Below, piece after piece: positions 38,566-46,528 of a stretch of DNA of 64,000 bases. Below the pieces are notes generated by a model. The model did no database searches. It was not told where the DNA came from and worked only from the letters and a program-made list of their open reading frames with translations. Where the stretch lies: NCBI GenBank assembly GCA_011775625.1, contig JAABYT010000052.1, positions 1 to 64,000 of the forward strand, in the 5' to 3' direction. The stretch is from Gammaproteobacteria bacterium (GTDB lineage: Bacteria; Pseudomonadota; Gammaproteobacteria; HK1). How positions within the stretch are numbered: position 1 is the first letter of the stretch; each line of letters starts with the position of its first letter. Both the position numbers and the translations under genes were made by a program.

Positions 38566-40110
38566 CTACTGGCGACCCAGCCCCCTTTTTCTGTCCGATG
38601 GGCGAAAAGGCGTGACGGTGCCGTCGCCACCCTCGATGCCGGCACGATCCCGTGCGGCGAGCAAGGTGAACTTGAGCGTCACGTCGCCGAGCTCGACGAG
38701 ATCGCCGTTGCCGAGGATCGCGCTGCGCGCCTTGCGGCCGTTGACATACACGCCGTTGAGGGAGTCCAGATCGCGGATCACGTAACGGTTGCTCATGTCG
38801 TGCCTGATTTCCGCGTGAAAGCGCGAAATCGAAGGGTCGGCCACCATCAGCTCGTTGTCGGCGTGCCGGCCGATGCGAAACGTCTCGCCGGAGATAGGGT
38901 GGCGGGCGCGCAGCTCGTCCTGAACCTCCAGGTAGGCGAAGGGACGAGCACCGAGCTCGACCGTCTCCGCCCAGTTTGACTCGGGCTGCGCTGCGCCCGA
39001 GCGGCGCCTGACGAGCCATGTGAGGACCGTTGCCGCGATCAAAAGCGCCGCTCCGATGCTCACCCAGAGAAGATTTCGCCCGAGCCAGCCCTGGCCCTGC
39101 GCCGCCGTGGCCCGCCCGGTCTGTGCGGCCGGCGCCGCCTGCACCGCGGGAGCATGGCCGCCGGCGAAGGCGTCGAGACGCAGGGGCACATGGGCCGAGG
39201 CGCTGCCGACGGCCCCTCGCCAGCGCAGCTCGAGGATCGCTTCCGGCCCCAGCCCCGCGGGATCTCGAAGCACCGCGGACAGGTCGACCTGCAAGCGGCC
39301 GCCGCTGGCGAGCTGGGCGAATACACGCGCGGCGAAATCGTCGGCAAGCTCGGCCCCCGGTTCCACCGTCACGTACAGCCCCCCGGTCTCCTCGGCGAGC
39401 CTGCGCAGGCGTTCCAGAGGTGCCGAGCGGTCCGGCGTTTCCAGATAGCCGACGGCGAAGATGGCCACCTCGTACTGGCGTGCCGCGTCGACCACGTCGT
39501 CATGGAAGTAGGCGGAATCGTTGGCGACGCCGTCGGACATCAGGACCAGCGCCCGCCTCTGGGCCGGATAGTGGCCCAGCAGTCGAACCGCCTCGAGGGC
39601 GCTGCGATAGAGCTGTGCCGCGCCGTCAGCGGGGGTGAGTCCGGCGAGGGCGTTGCGCACGCGCTCGGCGCCCGGGGCGATCGGGGCAAGCATCTCCATC
39701 TCCCGGTCGAAGCTGGCGAGGCCGTAGTGCTGATCGGCGGGGCTGGCGTCGAGGAGGCCGGTCACGTGCTGCCGCGCGCTCCCGGTGAGCTCGGCGCGAC
39801 TGGCATCGACCAGGAACATGACGGCGCTCGAGCCGGGTTGCGCGGCGTAGGGCGTGATGCGAGGCGCCGGCAGCTCGCGTCCCGCGAGGCGCGCCGTGAC
39901 CTGCTCGGAACTGGTTGCCGCGAAGCGCCGGAAGTCACAGGCGAGCGACGTCGCATCCTGCTGCCAGCAGGCCAGCTGCACCCCTTCGCCGAAGATGTGA
40001 TAGTCGTAGGCAGCGGCGCTGCCGAGCCACGCCAGCAGGGCGCTCGCGAAGGCAATGGCGAACCGACGCCGCGCGACGCGGCGCATCGTGGCGATGGTTG
40101 CCGAGCCCAT
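38566..40110 (-). CDS. secreted VWA domain / transmembrane / cytoplasmic FHA domain protein
   Basis: A 514-residue protein. A signal peptide (RRVARRRFAIAFASALLAWL) leads to a periplasmic von Willebrand A domain at about 95-265 (AVMFLVDASRAELTG, ALVLMSDGVANDS). A membrane segment follows at about 347-368, then a cytoplasmic FHA domain at about 410-485 with all key residues: R415 in FRIGRH, SRFH (429-432) and LNGVYVNG (N452). FHA domains bind phosphothreonine. The VWA metal site reads DASRA instead of DxSxS, so metal binding may be altered. A kinase gene lies about 1.6 kb upstream on the same strand beyond fetAB; a functional link is plausible. The start could be ATG 40110 or 40086. Confidence 0.8.
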   Translation of the reverse strand: MGSATIATMRRVARRRFAIAFASALLAWLGSAAAYDYHIFGEGVQLACWQQDATSLACDFRRFAATSSEQVTARLAGRELPAPRITPYAAQPGSSAVMFLVDASRAELTGSARQHVTGLLDASPADQHYGLASFDREMEMLAPIAPGAERVRNALAGLTPADGAAQLYRSALEAVRLLGHYPAQRRALVLMSDGVANDSAYFHDDVVDAARQYEVAIFAVGYLETPDRSAPLERLRRLAEETGGLYVTVEPGAELADDFAARVFAQLASGGRLQVDLSAVLRDPAGLGPEAILELRWRGAVGSASAHVPLRLDAFAGGHAPAVQAAPAAQTGRATAAQGQGWLGRNLLWVSIGAALLIAATVLTWLVRRRSGAAQPESNWAETVELGARPFAYLEVQDELRARHPISGETFRIGRHADNELMVADPSISRFHAEIRHDMSNRYVIRDLDSLNGVYVNGRKARSAILGNGDLVELGDVTLKFTLLAARDRAGIEGGDGTVTPFRPSDRKRGLGRQ

Positions 40111-40291
40111 GGATTCCGCTTCCGCCTTGTTATCGTTGGCCGGCCGCGCTGCCCCTGACGGTTGACAGCGCAACTCGAGCCAATGGCCTTATGTTAGCGC
40201 GATTGGGTCTCCAATGCCGCCCTCTGATTGACCCCGGAAAACATAAAAAATCCTTTTGTTATTCGACGCTTACTGACAAGACCCGGGTTCG

Positions 40292-41083
40292 TCAGGGAGC
40301 TCGCAGGCGGTCCAGGCGCAGGCGCTCCCGGGCGTCGAAGAGGCGCCGGCAGGCCACCTGAACGGCGAACGCCGTGCCGCCGGTGGTGGCCCCCATGATC
40401 AGGCACATGATGAGAATCTGGTACTTGACCGCCTCGACGGGCGGTGCACCGGCAAGGATCTGGCCGGTCATCATGCCCGGCAGGCTGACGATGCCCGCCG
40501 CCGCCATGGCATTCAGCGTCGGGATCAGGCCGGCACGCATGCAGTCGCGACGGATATCGGTCACCGCTTCGCGCCAGGTGTGGCCGAGCATGAGGCGGGC
40601 CTCGACGGCGTCGCGCTGGACCCACAGGGTCTGGGTGAGCCGATCGAGCCCCAGCGCCACGCCGGTCATGGTGTTGCCGAGCAGCATGCCGAGCAACGGG
40701 ATGGCGTATTGGGGCGTGTACCACGGCGAGGGCCCGAGAATGACCACCAGGGTCAGGACCGTGACCGTGAAGGTCGACAGGAACATGGCCGCCACGCCGA
40801 TGCCGATGCTCCACGCGCCGGCCAGTCGGCGTTTCTGGCGCGCGGCGCTCTCGTAGCCCGCTACGATCAGCATCACCAGCGCGATGATGCCGATCCAGGT
40901 GAGATCGACGCGGTCGAACACCACCTTCAGAATCAGGCCGACCAGCAGCAGCTGCACCACCATGCGCGTGCCGGCGATGAGAAGGCTCGCCGTGAGACCA
41001 AGCCTGAGGGCAAACGCCAGCGCCGCCGAGCCGAGCACGAGGAGCGCGGCCAGCGCCAGCTCCAGGGGGCCGAGAAGAATCAT
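40292..41083 (-). CDS. fetB: FetB-like ABC transporter permease (UPF0014 family)
   Basis: A 263-residue permease with about seven membrane segments. The wording TASLLIAGTRMVVQLLLVGLIL, NTMTGVALGLDRL, RRDCMRAGLIPTLNAMAAAGIVSLPGMMTGQILAG and MGATTGGTAFAV is characteristic of the FetB/YbbM family, whose E. coli member exports iron with FetA under oxidative stress. The ATG overlaps the ATPase gene stop by four bases (ATGA), so the two subunits are coupled. Substrate by homology is iron; not demonstrable here. Confidence 0.85.
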   Translation of the reverse strand: MILLGPLELALAALLVLGSAALAFALRLGLTASLLIAGTRMVVQLLLVGLILKVVFDRVDLTWIGIIALVMLIVAGYESAARQKRRLAGAWSIGIGVAAMFLSTFTVTVLTLVVILGPSPWYTPQYAIPLLGMLLGNTMTGVALGLDRLTQTLWVQRDAVEARLMLGHTWREAVTDIRRDCMRAGLIPTLNAMAAAGIVSLPGMMTGQILAGAPPVEAVKYQILIMCLIMGATTGGTAFAVQVACRRLFDARERLRLDRLRAP

Positions 41084-41718
41084 CGCGGCGCGTCCCCGAT
41101 CGGCTCGGTGTCCGGCGCTTGCACCAGCCGACCACCCTCGAGCCGCAGGCGACGGTCGGCCACGCGGCGCATTTGCTGCGGGTCGTGGCTTACCCACAGG
41201 ACCGCCGCCCCTTCGCTCCGCCGGTAGTCCGCGATCAGGTGCTCGACCCGTAAGGCGTTGTCCGGATCGAGATTGGCCGTGGGCTCGTCGAGCAGCAGCA
41301 CCCGTGGGTGATTGGCAAGCAGGCGCAGCAGCGCGAACCGCTGTCGTTCGCCGCTGGAGAGCTTTGCCACCGGCGCGCGCAGCAGCGCCTCGTCGAGGGC
41401 CAGTGCCTCGAGCATCTCGCCCGCCGGCGGTGCTGCAAAATGCTCATCGACGCGATCCCGCCACCAGCGGCTGTCCGCCGCCAGCATGCCGACCCGACGG
41501 CGCCACTCCGAGGGCTCGAGCGCCTCGGCGGTGGTGCCCTGGCAGGCGACCCGTCCTTCGTGCACGTCCAGGTCGGCGATGGCGCGCAGCAACCGGCTTT
41601 TGCCGGCGCCGGATGGGCCGCCGAGCGCCAGGCACTCGCGGGGCGCCAGCCACAGGTCCACGGGGCCCACGCCGCCGAAGCGCAGCCCCTCGACGTCGAG
41701 CTGGCGGGCCTCGGTCAT
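41080..41718 (-). CDS. fetA: FetA-like ABC transporter ATP-binding protein
   Basis: A 212-residue ATPase with Walker A GGPSGAGKSRLLR, signature LSSGERQRFALLRLL, Walker B VLLLDEPTANLD and the switch histidine in WVSHDPQQM. It is short, as expected for the FetA/YbbL type, and overlaps the FetB permease gene. The ATG at 41718 is ten bases from the end of the upstream kinase gene, so kinase and transporter may share a transcript. Iron export is inferred from the permease partner. Confidence 0.85.
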   Translation of the reverse strand: MTEARQLDVEGLRFGGVGPVDLWLAPRECLALGGPSGAGKSRLLRAIADLDVHEGRVACQGTTAEALEPSEWRRRVGMLAADSRWWRDRVDEHFAAPPAGEMLEALALDEALLRAPVAKLSSGERQRFALLRLLANHPRVLLLDEPTANLDPDNALRVEHLIADYRRSEGAAVLWVSHDPQQMRRVADRRLRLEGGRLVQAPDTEPIGDAPR

Positions 41719-41728
41719 CGAGTGCGAC

Positions 41729-43018
41729 TCACACCCGACGCAGCTGGGAGAGAAGGGAAGTGGCGTCGGTGAGCCGCTCGATCAGCGTGCGCACGAACGC
41801 CCGGTGGAAGCGCAGCTGAGTGTCTTCGGCGGCGCGATCGATAGTGGAGTCGTTGACCTTCATCAGTGAGACATCGGTGCGCGCAATGGCGCTGGCGATG
41901 CGCCGCGCGCGGCTGAGATATCCCATCTCACCGAAGCAGTCGCCTTCCTGAAGTACGTTCACGACGCTGCCTTCTTTCTCGATGATGACCACGCCGGACA
42001 GCACGATATAGAAGGAGTGGTCCATATCGCCCTCGCGGATGATCGACTGGCCGGGCGAGTAGGTCTGCCAGGCGCAGGCGCGAATCAGCTCCCAGATGTC
42101 TGCGTCGGAGAAACCTTTGAAGAATCCAAGGCTCTTGATGGTGGCGAACTTCTCGCGTAATCCGTCCTCGTCGGCGACGGCATCCAGGTCTTCGAATATC
42201 ACGGCCAGGTCCGCCGCCAGGTCGAGCCCGCTGGCGTAGCGCTCGCTCGGATTCTTCTTCAGCATGCGTCCCAACGTGTAGCTGAGCTCCTGCGGCAGGT
42301 CGCTGCGGAATTCGCCGAGCGGGCGCGGCTCGGCACTGGATATTTTCTGGTTGATGGCGAACAGACTCTCTGCCTGAAAGGGATGGGAGCCGGTCAGCAG
42401 CTGATACATGACGGTTCCCAGGGAGAATATGTCGCTCTGCCCGGTAATGGCTTCTTCGTTGAATTGCTCGGGCGACATGTACAAGGGCGAGCCCAGGACT
42501 CCGATGAACTGCGTCTGCATGGCGTCGGCGCGCGTGATCATGGCGACGCTGAAATCGGCAAGCTTGACGTCGCGATCCTGAGTCAGAAGGATGTTGCCAG
42601 GCTTGATGTCGCGATGAATGACGCCCTGGCGATGGGCATAATCCAGAGCCTTGGCGGTTTTGTAGACGATGCCGACCACCTCCGGCACTGAGAGCAGCCT
42701 GTCGGGGCTGCAATAAGGCTCGAGCGTATCGCCATCTTCGACGAGCTCCATCACCAGGTAGCAGCAGTCTCCGTCCATGTCGGCGTCGAATACTTGAAGG
42801 ATATTCGGGTGATCGAGCATGCCGGCTGCATGGGCCTCGTTGAAGAACAGCTTGCGAAACTTGCGCGCATTGGTGGTGTGCTCCGCGTGCTGCGGATGCG
42901 CGACCTTGATCGCCACCAGCCGGTTAGTGAACGGATCGTGGGCCGAGTACACCGTGCCCATGCTGCCGCTCGCAAGGCGCTCGACGAGCTCGTACTTGCC
43001 GACCTTCTCCGCAAGCAT
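41729..43018 (-). CDS. soluble Ser/Thr protein kinase fused to a cyclic-nucleotide-binding domain
   Basis: A 429-residue Hanks-type kinase (about 9-275) followed by a cNMP-binding domain (about 300-395). The kinase has LASGSMGTVY (P-loop), VAIK (K38), HRDIKPGN (135-142) and the activation segment GSPLYMSPEQF. The metal-binding DFG is DFS (155-157). The C-terminal domain shows the phosphate-binding-cassette pattern FGEMGYLSRARRIASAIA with Glu and Arg, so it could bind cAMP or cGMP and gate the kinase. No membrane segment is present. The ATG at 43018 follows GGTGGGA; an in-frame GTG at 43054 is weaker. It diverges from mtaB; fetAB and the FHA gene follow in the same direction. Confidence 0.88.
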   Translation of the reverse strand: MLAEKVGKYELVERLASGSMGTVYSAHDPFTNRLVAIKVAHPQHAEHTTNARKFRKLFFNEAHAAGMLDHPNILQVFDADMDGDCCYLVMELVEDGDTLEPYCSPDRLLSVPEVVGIVYKTAKALDYAHRQGVIHRDIKPGNILLTQDRDVKLADFSVAMITRADAMQTQFIGVLGSPLYMSPEQFNEEAITGQSDIFSLGTVMYQLLTGSHPFQAESLFAINQKISSAEPRPLGEFRSDLPQELSYTLGRMLKKNPSERYASGLDLAADLAVIFEDLDAVADEDGLREKFATIKSLGFFKGFSDADIWELIRACAWQTYSPGQSIIREGDMDHSFYIVLSGVVIIEKEGSVVNVLQEGDCFGEMGYLSRARRIASAIARTDVSLMKVNDSTIDRAAEDTQLRFHRAFVRTLIERLTDATSLLSQLRRV

Positions 43019-43158
43019 GGAATTTCCCACCGGCTGCAGATGCCGGATGCCCACCCGGCGGTGATGTTAGCGCAAAGTCGCACTCTGGCGCACCGGCGGA
43101 CGGCTCTATAGAATCAGGCGCCGGCTTTCGAGTGCGGCTTCGTATCCAGGGAATTCAG

Positions 43159-44475
43159 TTGAAAAGCGTCGCTTTCTGCACCTTCGGCTGCCGTCTCAAC
43201 CAGTACGACACCGAGACGATCCGCACGCTGCTCGACACATATGGTGGCTGGCGCAGCGTGCCGTTTCGCGAGCATGCCGACGTCTATGTGGTCAACACCT
43301 GCAGCGTGACGGCCCGGGCAGACGCCACCTGCCGCAAGGCCATCCGGCGTATCCACGCCGAAAGGCCGGAGTCCGCCATTGTCGTGACAGGCTGCTACGC
43401 TCAGCGCGCTCCGCGTGAGATTGCCGAGCTGCCGGGCGTGCAGCTCGTTGTCGGCGCCGCCGAGCGCGGCGACATTGCATACAAAATGGGCAGTCTGAGC
43501 GCCGGCGAGGTGCAGATCGCGGTGTCACCGATCGCCGAGGCCAGCGAGTTCGTGGACGTGCCCATTACCGAGATGATGGAGCACAGCCGTGCCTTCGTTA
43601 AGGTGCAGGAAGGCTGTAACGAGTCGTGCAGCTTCTGCATCGTTCCCCAGACCCGCGGAGTATCGAGAAGTCGCTCGCCGGAGAGCGTTCTGGGCCAGGT
43701 GCGTGAGCTGGTGGCGGCCGGCTACGAGGAGATCGTGCTGACCGGGGTGCATCTCGGTGACTACGGCCTGGACCTTGCGCACAGGCAATGCTCGCTCGCG
43801 GATCTCGTGCGCGAGATTCTCGCGACGCCGGGACTCGCACGCTTTCGCTTGAGCTCTATCGAGCCTGCGTCGATTACCGATGAGCTGATCGCGCTCATGG
43901 CTGGTCACGATAAGTTTGCCAGGCATTTTCATATTCCGCTGCAGAGCGCGAGCAACGCCATACTCTCGCGCATGAAAAGGCGCTACACGGCCGAGCAGTT
44001 CTCGCGCCTCATTGGCCAGATCGCGGAGGCAATTCCCGATTGCGGTATCGGTACGGACGTGATTTGCGGGTTCCCGGGAGAGAGCGATGCCCACTTCCAG
44101 GAAACTTTCGACTGTCTCGCCGAGCTGCCGATCACCTACCTGCACCCCTTCACTTACTCGGTGCGGCCTGGATCGGAAGCGGAAAGCTACGGAGATCAGA
44201 TTCCCGGAGAGGTCAAGAAGCGTCGCACGCGCGCGCTCAAACGACTCATGCGGGACAAGCAGCGCGCGTTTCGCGAGCACCACGTCGGTAGGACTCTGCC
44301 CGTGCTGCTGGAAACCTCGCGACGCGGAAGTCGAACGCAGCTCGCTGGTTGGACCGACAATTATCTGCGCATAGAGCTCGGAGAGGGGACTGCTGACGGC
44401 GGCATCGAGCACGTGCGGATCGTCGCGCTCGAAGGCGATCAGCTGATCGGGGAACGCCTCGCCGCCTGCGCCTGA
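43159..44475 (+). CDS. mtaB: tRNA t6A37 methylthiotransferase MtaB
   Basis: A 438-residue radical-SAM methylthiotransferase converting t6A37 to ms2t6A37. The N-terminal UPF0004 domain carries cysteines in TFGCRLNQYD, VNTCSVT and GCYAQ. The radical-SAM cluster is CNESCSFC (CxxxCxxC). A C-terminal TRAM domain ends the protein. LNQYDTE and the short N-terminal spacing distinguish MtaB from MiaB and RimO. Translation probably starts at TTG 43159 after AGGGA; a GTG at 43132 would add nine residues without a ribosome-binding site. It converges on rnd eight bases away. Confidence 0.92.
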   Translation: MKSVAFCTFGCRLNQYDTETIRTLLDTYGGWRSVPFREHADVYVVNTCSVTARADATCRKAIRRIHAERPESAIVVTGCYAQRAPREIAELPGVQLVVGAAERGDIAYKMGSLSAGEVQIAVSPIAEASEFVDVPITEMMEHSRAFVKVQEGCNESCSFCIVPQTRGVSRSRSPESVLGQVRELVAAGYEEIVLTGVHLGDYGLDLAHRQCSLADLVREILATPGLARFRLSSIEPASITDELIALMAGHDKFARHFHIPLQSASNAILSRMKRRYTAEQFSRLIGQIAEAIPDCGIGTDVICGFPGESDAHFQETFDCLAELPITYLHPFTYSVRPGSEAESYGDQIPGEVKKRRTRALKRLMRDKQRAFREHHVGRTLPVLLETSRRGSRTQLAGWTDNYLRIELGEGTADGGIEHVRIVALEGDQLIGERLAACA

Positions 44476-44483
44476 AGCAGGCC

Positions 44484-45614
44484 TCAGGTTTGATCGTCCA
44501 TGGTTTCGAGAGCGCGCAGCAGCGGCGTGCCGATGATCGCCTGCCGCCAGCCTCGCAGCTCTTCGGGTAGCGCGGCTTTGCCGGATGCCGCTGCCTGGAC
44601 CAGGGATTCCAGGATGCGCGACTGCGCCAGCAGGGGCGCTGGTATGCCAAGGGCCTCGGCCTGCTCGCGCACGATCTGCTTTAACACCTTGAGTCGGGGC
44701 GTGTAACGGGGTTCCATCGCTGATTCCGTCGACGGCTCGGCATCCGCGGGCGCGCTGCGCGCCCGAGCCACGCGCTCGAGCAGTGAGTCCGCGTAACGCG
44801 AGCGTGCCGCTTGCGCAAGCGCCGGGATCGCCGCCAGTGCGCTCTCGTCGGCGGGCAGCGCCGCCGCCAGGTCTATCATCACCGCGTCGTCGAGGATCGC
44901 CTGGCGCGGCACGTCGCGTTTGCGCGCCTCCAGCTCGCGCCAAGCGGCGAGCTCGCGCAGCGCCGCCCGTTCAGTGGCATCGAGGCGCCCGGCGCTGCGA
45001 ATGCGCTGGTAAGCGCGCCGCGGGTCGCGATCGGCGTCGCGCCGACGCTGGATGCGTTCGATTTCCTCGCGCAGCCAGGCCTCGCGACCGAGCTCGACCA
45101 GCGTATTTTTCAATATCCGGTACATGGGCAGCAGGTGCAGGACGTCGAGGGCCGCATAGGCTATCTGAGCGTCGCTCAACGGACGCTTCAGCCAATCGGA
45201 GCGGGTCTCGTCTTTGGCGATTCGCTCTCCAAGCAGCCTCTCCACGAGCGTGCGGTAGCCGAGCGAGAAACCGTGCCCGGCGAAAGCGGCGGCCAGCTGG
45301 GTGTCGAAAACAGGGTTCGGCGTGACACCGGCCAGCTGCTCCAGGATCTCGATGTCACCCTCGGCGGCGTGCATCACCTTCGTGATGCCGGGGCATTGGA
45401 GCAGCTCCGCGAGCGGCGCGAAATCGTCGATGCCGAGCGGATCGATGATCGTCACGCGTTCGGCGTCGAAGATCTGAATCAGGGCAGGGCGCGGATAGTA
45501 GGTGCGAGTGCGTTCGAACTCGGTATCGAGCGCGATCGCGTCGAGGGCGATCCAGCGCCGGCAGGCGGTTTGCAGCTGTGCGCGGTGCTCTATGAAGTTC
45601 GGTTTCGTGTGCAT
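44484..45614 (-). CDS. rnd: ribonuclease D
   Basis: A 376-residue 3'-5' exoribonuclease acting in tRNA 3' maturation. The DEDD nuclease domain has IALDTEFERTRTYYP (D, E), HAAEGDIEIL (D) and YAALDVLHLLPMY (Y, D). A central HRDC domain follows (DVPRQAILDD) and a second HRDC-like region lies near the end. The ATG at 45614 matches the family start, but a strong terminator ends four bases before it, so the ribosome-binding region overlaps the terminator's 3' arm and T-run. Expression may therefore depend on read-through or on a weak start. Confidence 0.93.
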   Translation of the reverse strand: MHTKPNFIEHRAQLQTACRRWIALDAIALDTEFERTRTYYPRPALIQIFDAERVTIIDPLGIDDFAPLAELLQCPGITKVMHAAEGDIEILEQLAGVTPNPVFDTQLAAAFAGHGFSLGYRTLVERLLGERIAKDETRSDWLKRPLSDAQIAYAALDVLHLLPMYRILKNTLVELGREAWLREEIERIQRRRDADRDPRRAYQRIRSAGRLDATERAALRELAAWRELEARKRDVPRQAILDDAVMIDLAAALPADESALAAIPALAQAARSRYADSLLERVARARSAPADAEPSTESAMEPRYTPRLKVLKQIVREQAEALGIPAPLLAQSRILESLVQAAASGKAALPEELRGWRQAIIGTPLLRALETMDDQT

Positions 45615-45618
45615 GCAC

Positions 45619-45672
45619 AAAAAAAGCTCGTCGCACGCGGATGCTGCTGCGCAGTATCGGCGTACGACGAGC
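45619..45672 (-). terminator. strong intrinsic terminator between nrdJb and rnd
   Basis: On the minus strand, GCTCGTCGTACGC (45672-45660) pairs with GCGTGCGACGAGC (45638-45626), a 13-bp stem with one G-T pair. The loop is about 21 bases, and the stem is followed at once by seven T residues (45625-45619). This is an excellent rho-independent terminator for the nrdJa-nrdJb operon. It ends only four bases before the rnd ATG. Confidence 0.85.
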
Positions 45673-45781
45673 CAGTGCCGACTTCCCTCTCGGCGCCCGT
45701 CACGGCCTCCACATGAAGGCGTGGTAGAAAATTCGTGCGATATGTCGCGTCGCTACGTTGTCACCTCCGGTTGCGCCGCCG

Positions 45782-46510
45782 TTATCCGCATTTCGAGTCG
45801 CCGCAGTTCAGACAGGTCAGGCAGCCGTCGGCCTGGATCACCGCCTTGGCATGGCAGTGCTGACAGAAGGCCGCGTACTCGGGAAATCCCAGCTCCGCCG
45901 GCACGTCACGGGCGGCGCTTTCCGCCTCCAGGCGTGCGCGTGTCTGCTCGAGGTATTGCTGCTGTTGCTCATCGAGCGGCTCTCCGGTAATGAGACCGAT
46001 GCTGCGCAGATGTGAATCGATGGCGTCGCCGAGCTCCGCGACGAGCGATGGCATGTATTTCCCGCCCTTCTTGAAATATCCGCCGCGCGGATCGAATACC
46101 GAGCGCAGCTCCTCGACCAGAAAGGTGACGTCACCGCCTTTTCTGAAGACCGCGGAGATGATGCGGGTGAGCGCCACGATCCACTGGAAGTGCTCCATGT
46201 TCTTGGAGTTGATGAACACTTCGAAGGGGCGTCGCTGCTCGTGCTCGGTCCCGGAGTTCAGGATGATGTCGTTGATGGTCACGTACAGGGCGTGGTCCGA
46301 GAGGGGCGTCTTGATCTTGTAGGTCGAGCCTACGAGCATCTCCGGGCGCTCGACCCGTTCGTGCATCTGGATGACCTCGGCGCTTTTCGGCACCGCGCTG
46401 GAACGCACGGGCGGCTCAGCGGAGGTGGGCTCGGCGCCTTCCGCGACTTCGCTCTTAGCGGTCGTGGTTACCTCATAGTCGACGATTTGCTTGTCTATCT
46501 TAATTGCCAT
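45782..46510 (-). CDS. nrdJb: class II ribonucleotide reductase small component NrdJb
   Basis: A 242-residue protein corresponding to the C-terminal part of adenosylcobalamin-dependent ribonucleotide reductase, encoded separately as in pseudomonads. It contains ERPEMLVGSTYKIKTPL, FINSKNMEHFQWIVALTRI and a C-terminal cysteine cluster (FCQHCHAKAVIQ, then CLTCLNCGDSKCG) that provides redox or zinc-binding cysteines. It follows nrdJa by 18 bases. The split is genuine: NrdJa ends with its own stop and NrdJb has its own start MAIKIDKQIV. Confidence 0.92.
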   Translation of the reverse strand: MAIKIDKQIVDYEVTTTAKSEVAEGAEPTSAEPPVRSSAVPKSAEVIQMHERVERPEMLVGSTYKIKTPLSDHALYVTINDIILNSGTEHEQRRPFEVFINSKNMEHFQWIVALTRIISAVFRKGGDVTFLVEELRSVFDPRGGYFKKGGKYMPSLVAELGDAIDSHLRSIGLITGEPLDEQQQQYLEQTRARLEAESAARDVPAELGFPEYAAFCQHCHAKAVIQADGCLTCLNCGDSKCG

Positions 46511-46528
46511 GACACTTCGCTCTTTGTT

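Noticed and set aside
44476-44483. bidirectional terminator between mtaB and rnd
   Set aside because: Only a 5-bp CCTGA/TCAGG pairing with a weak T-run; too poor to list.
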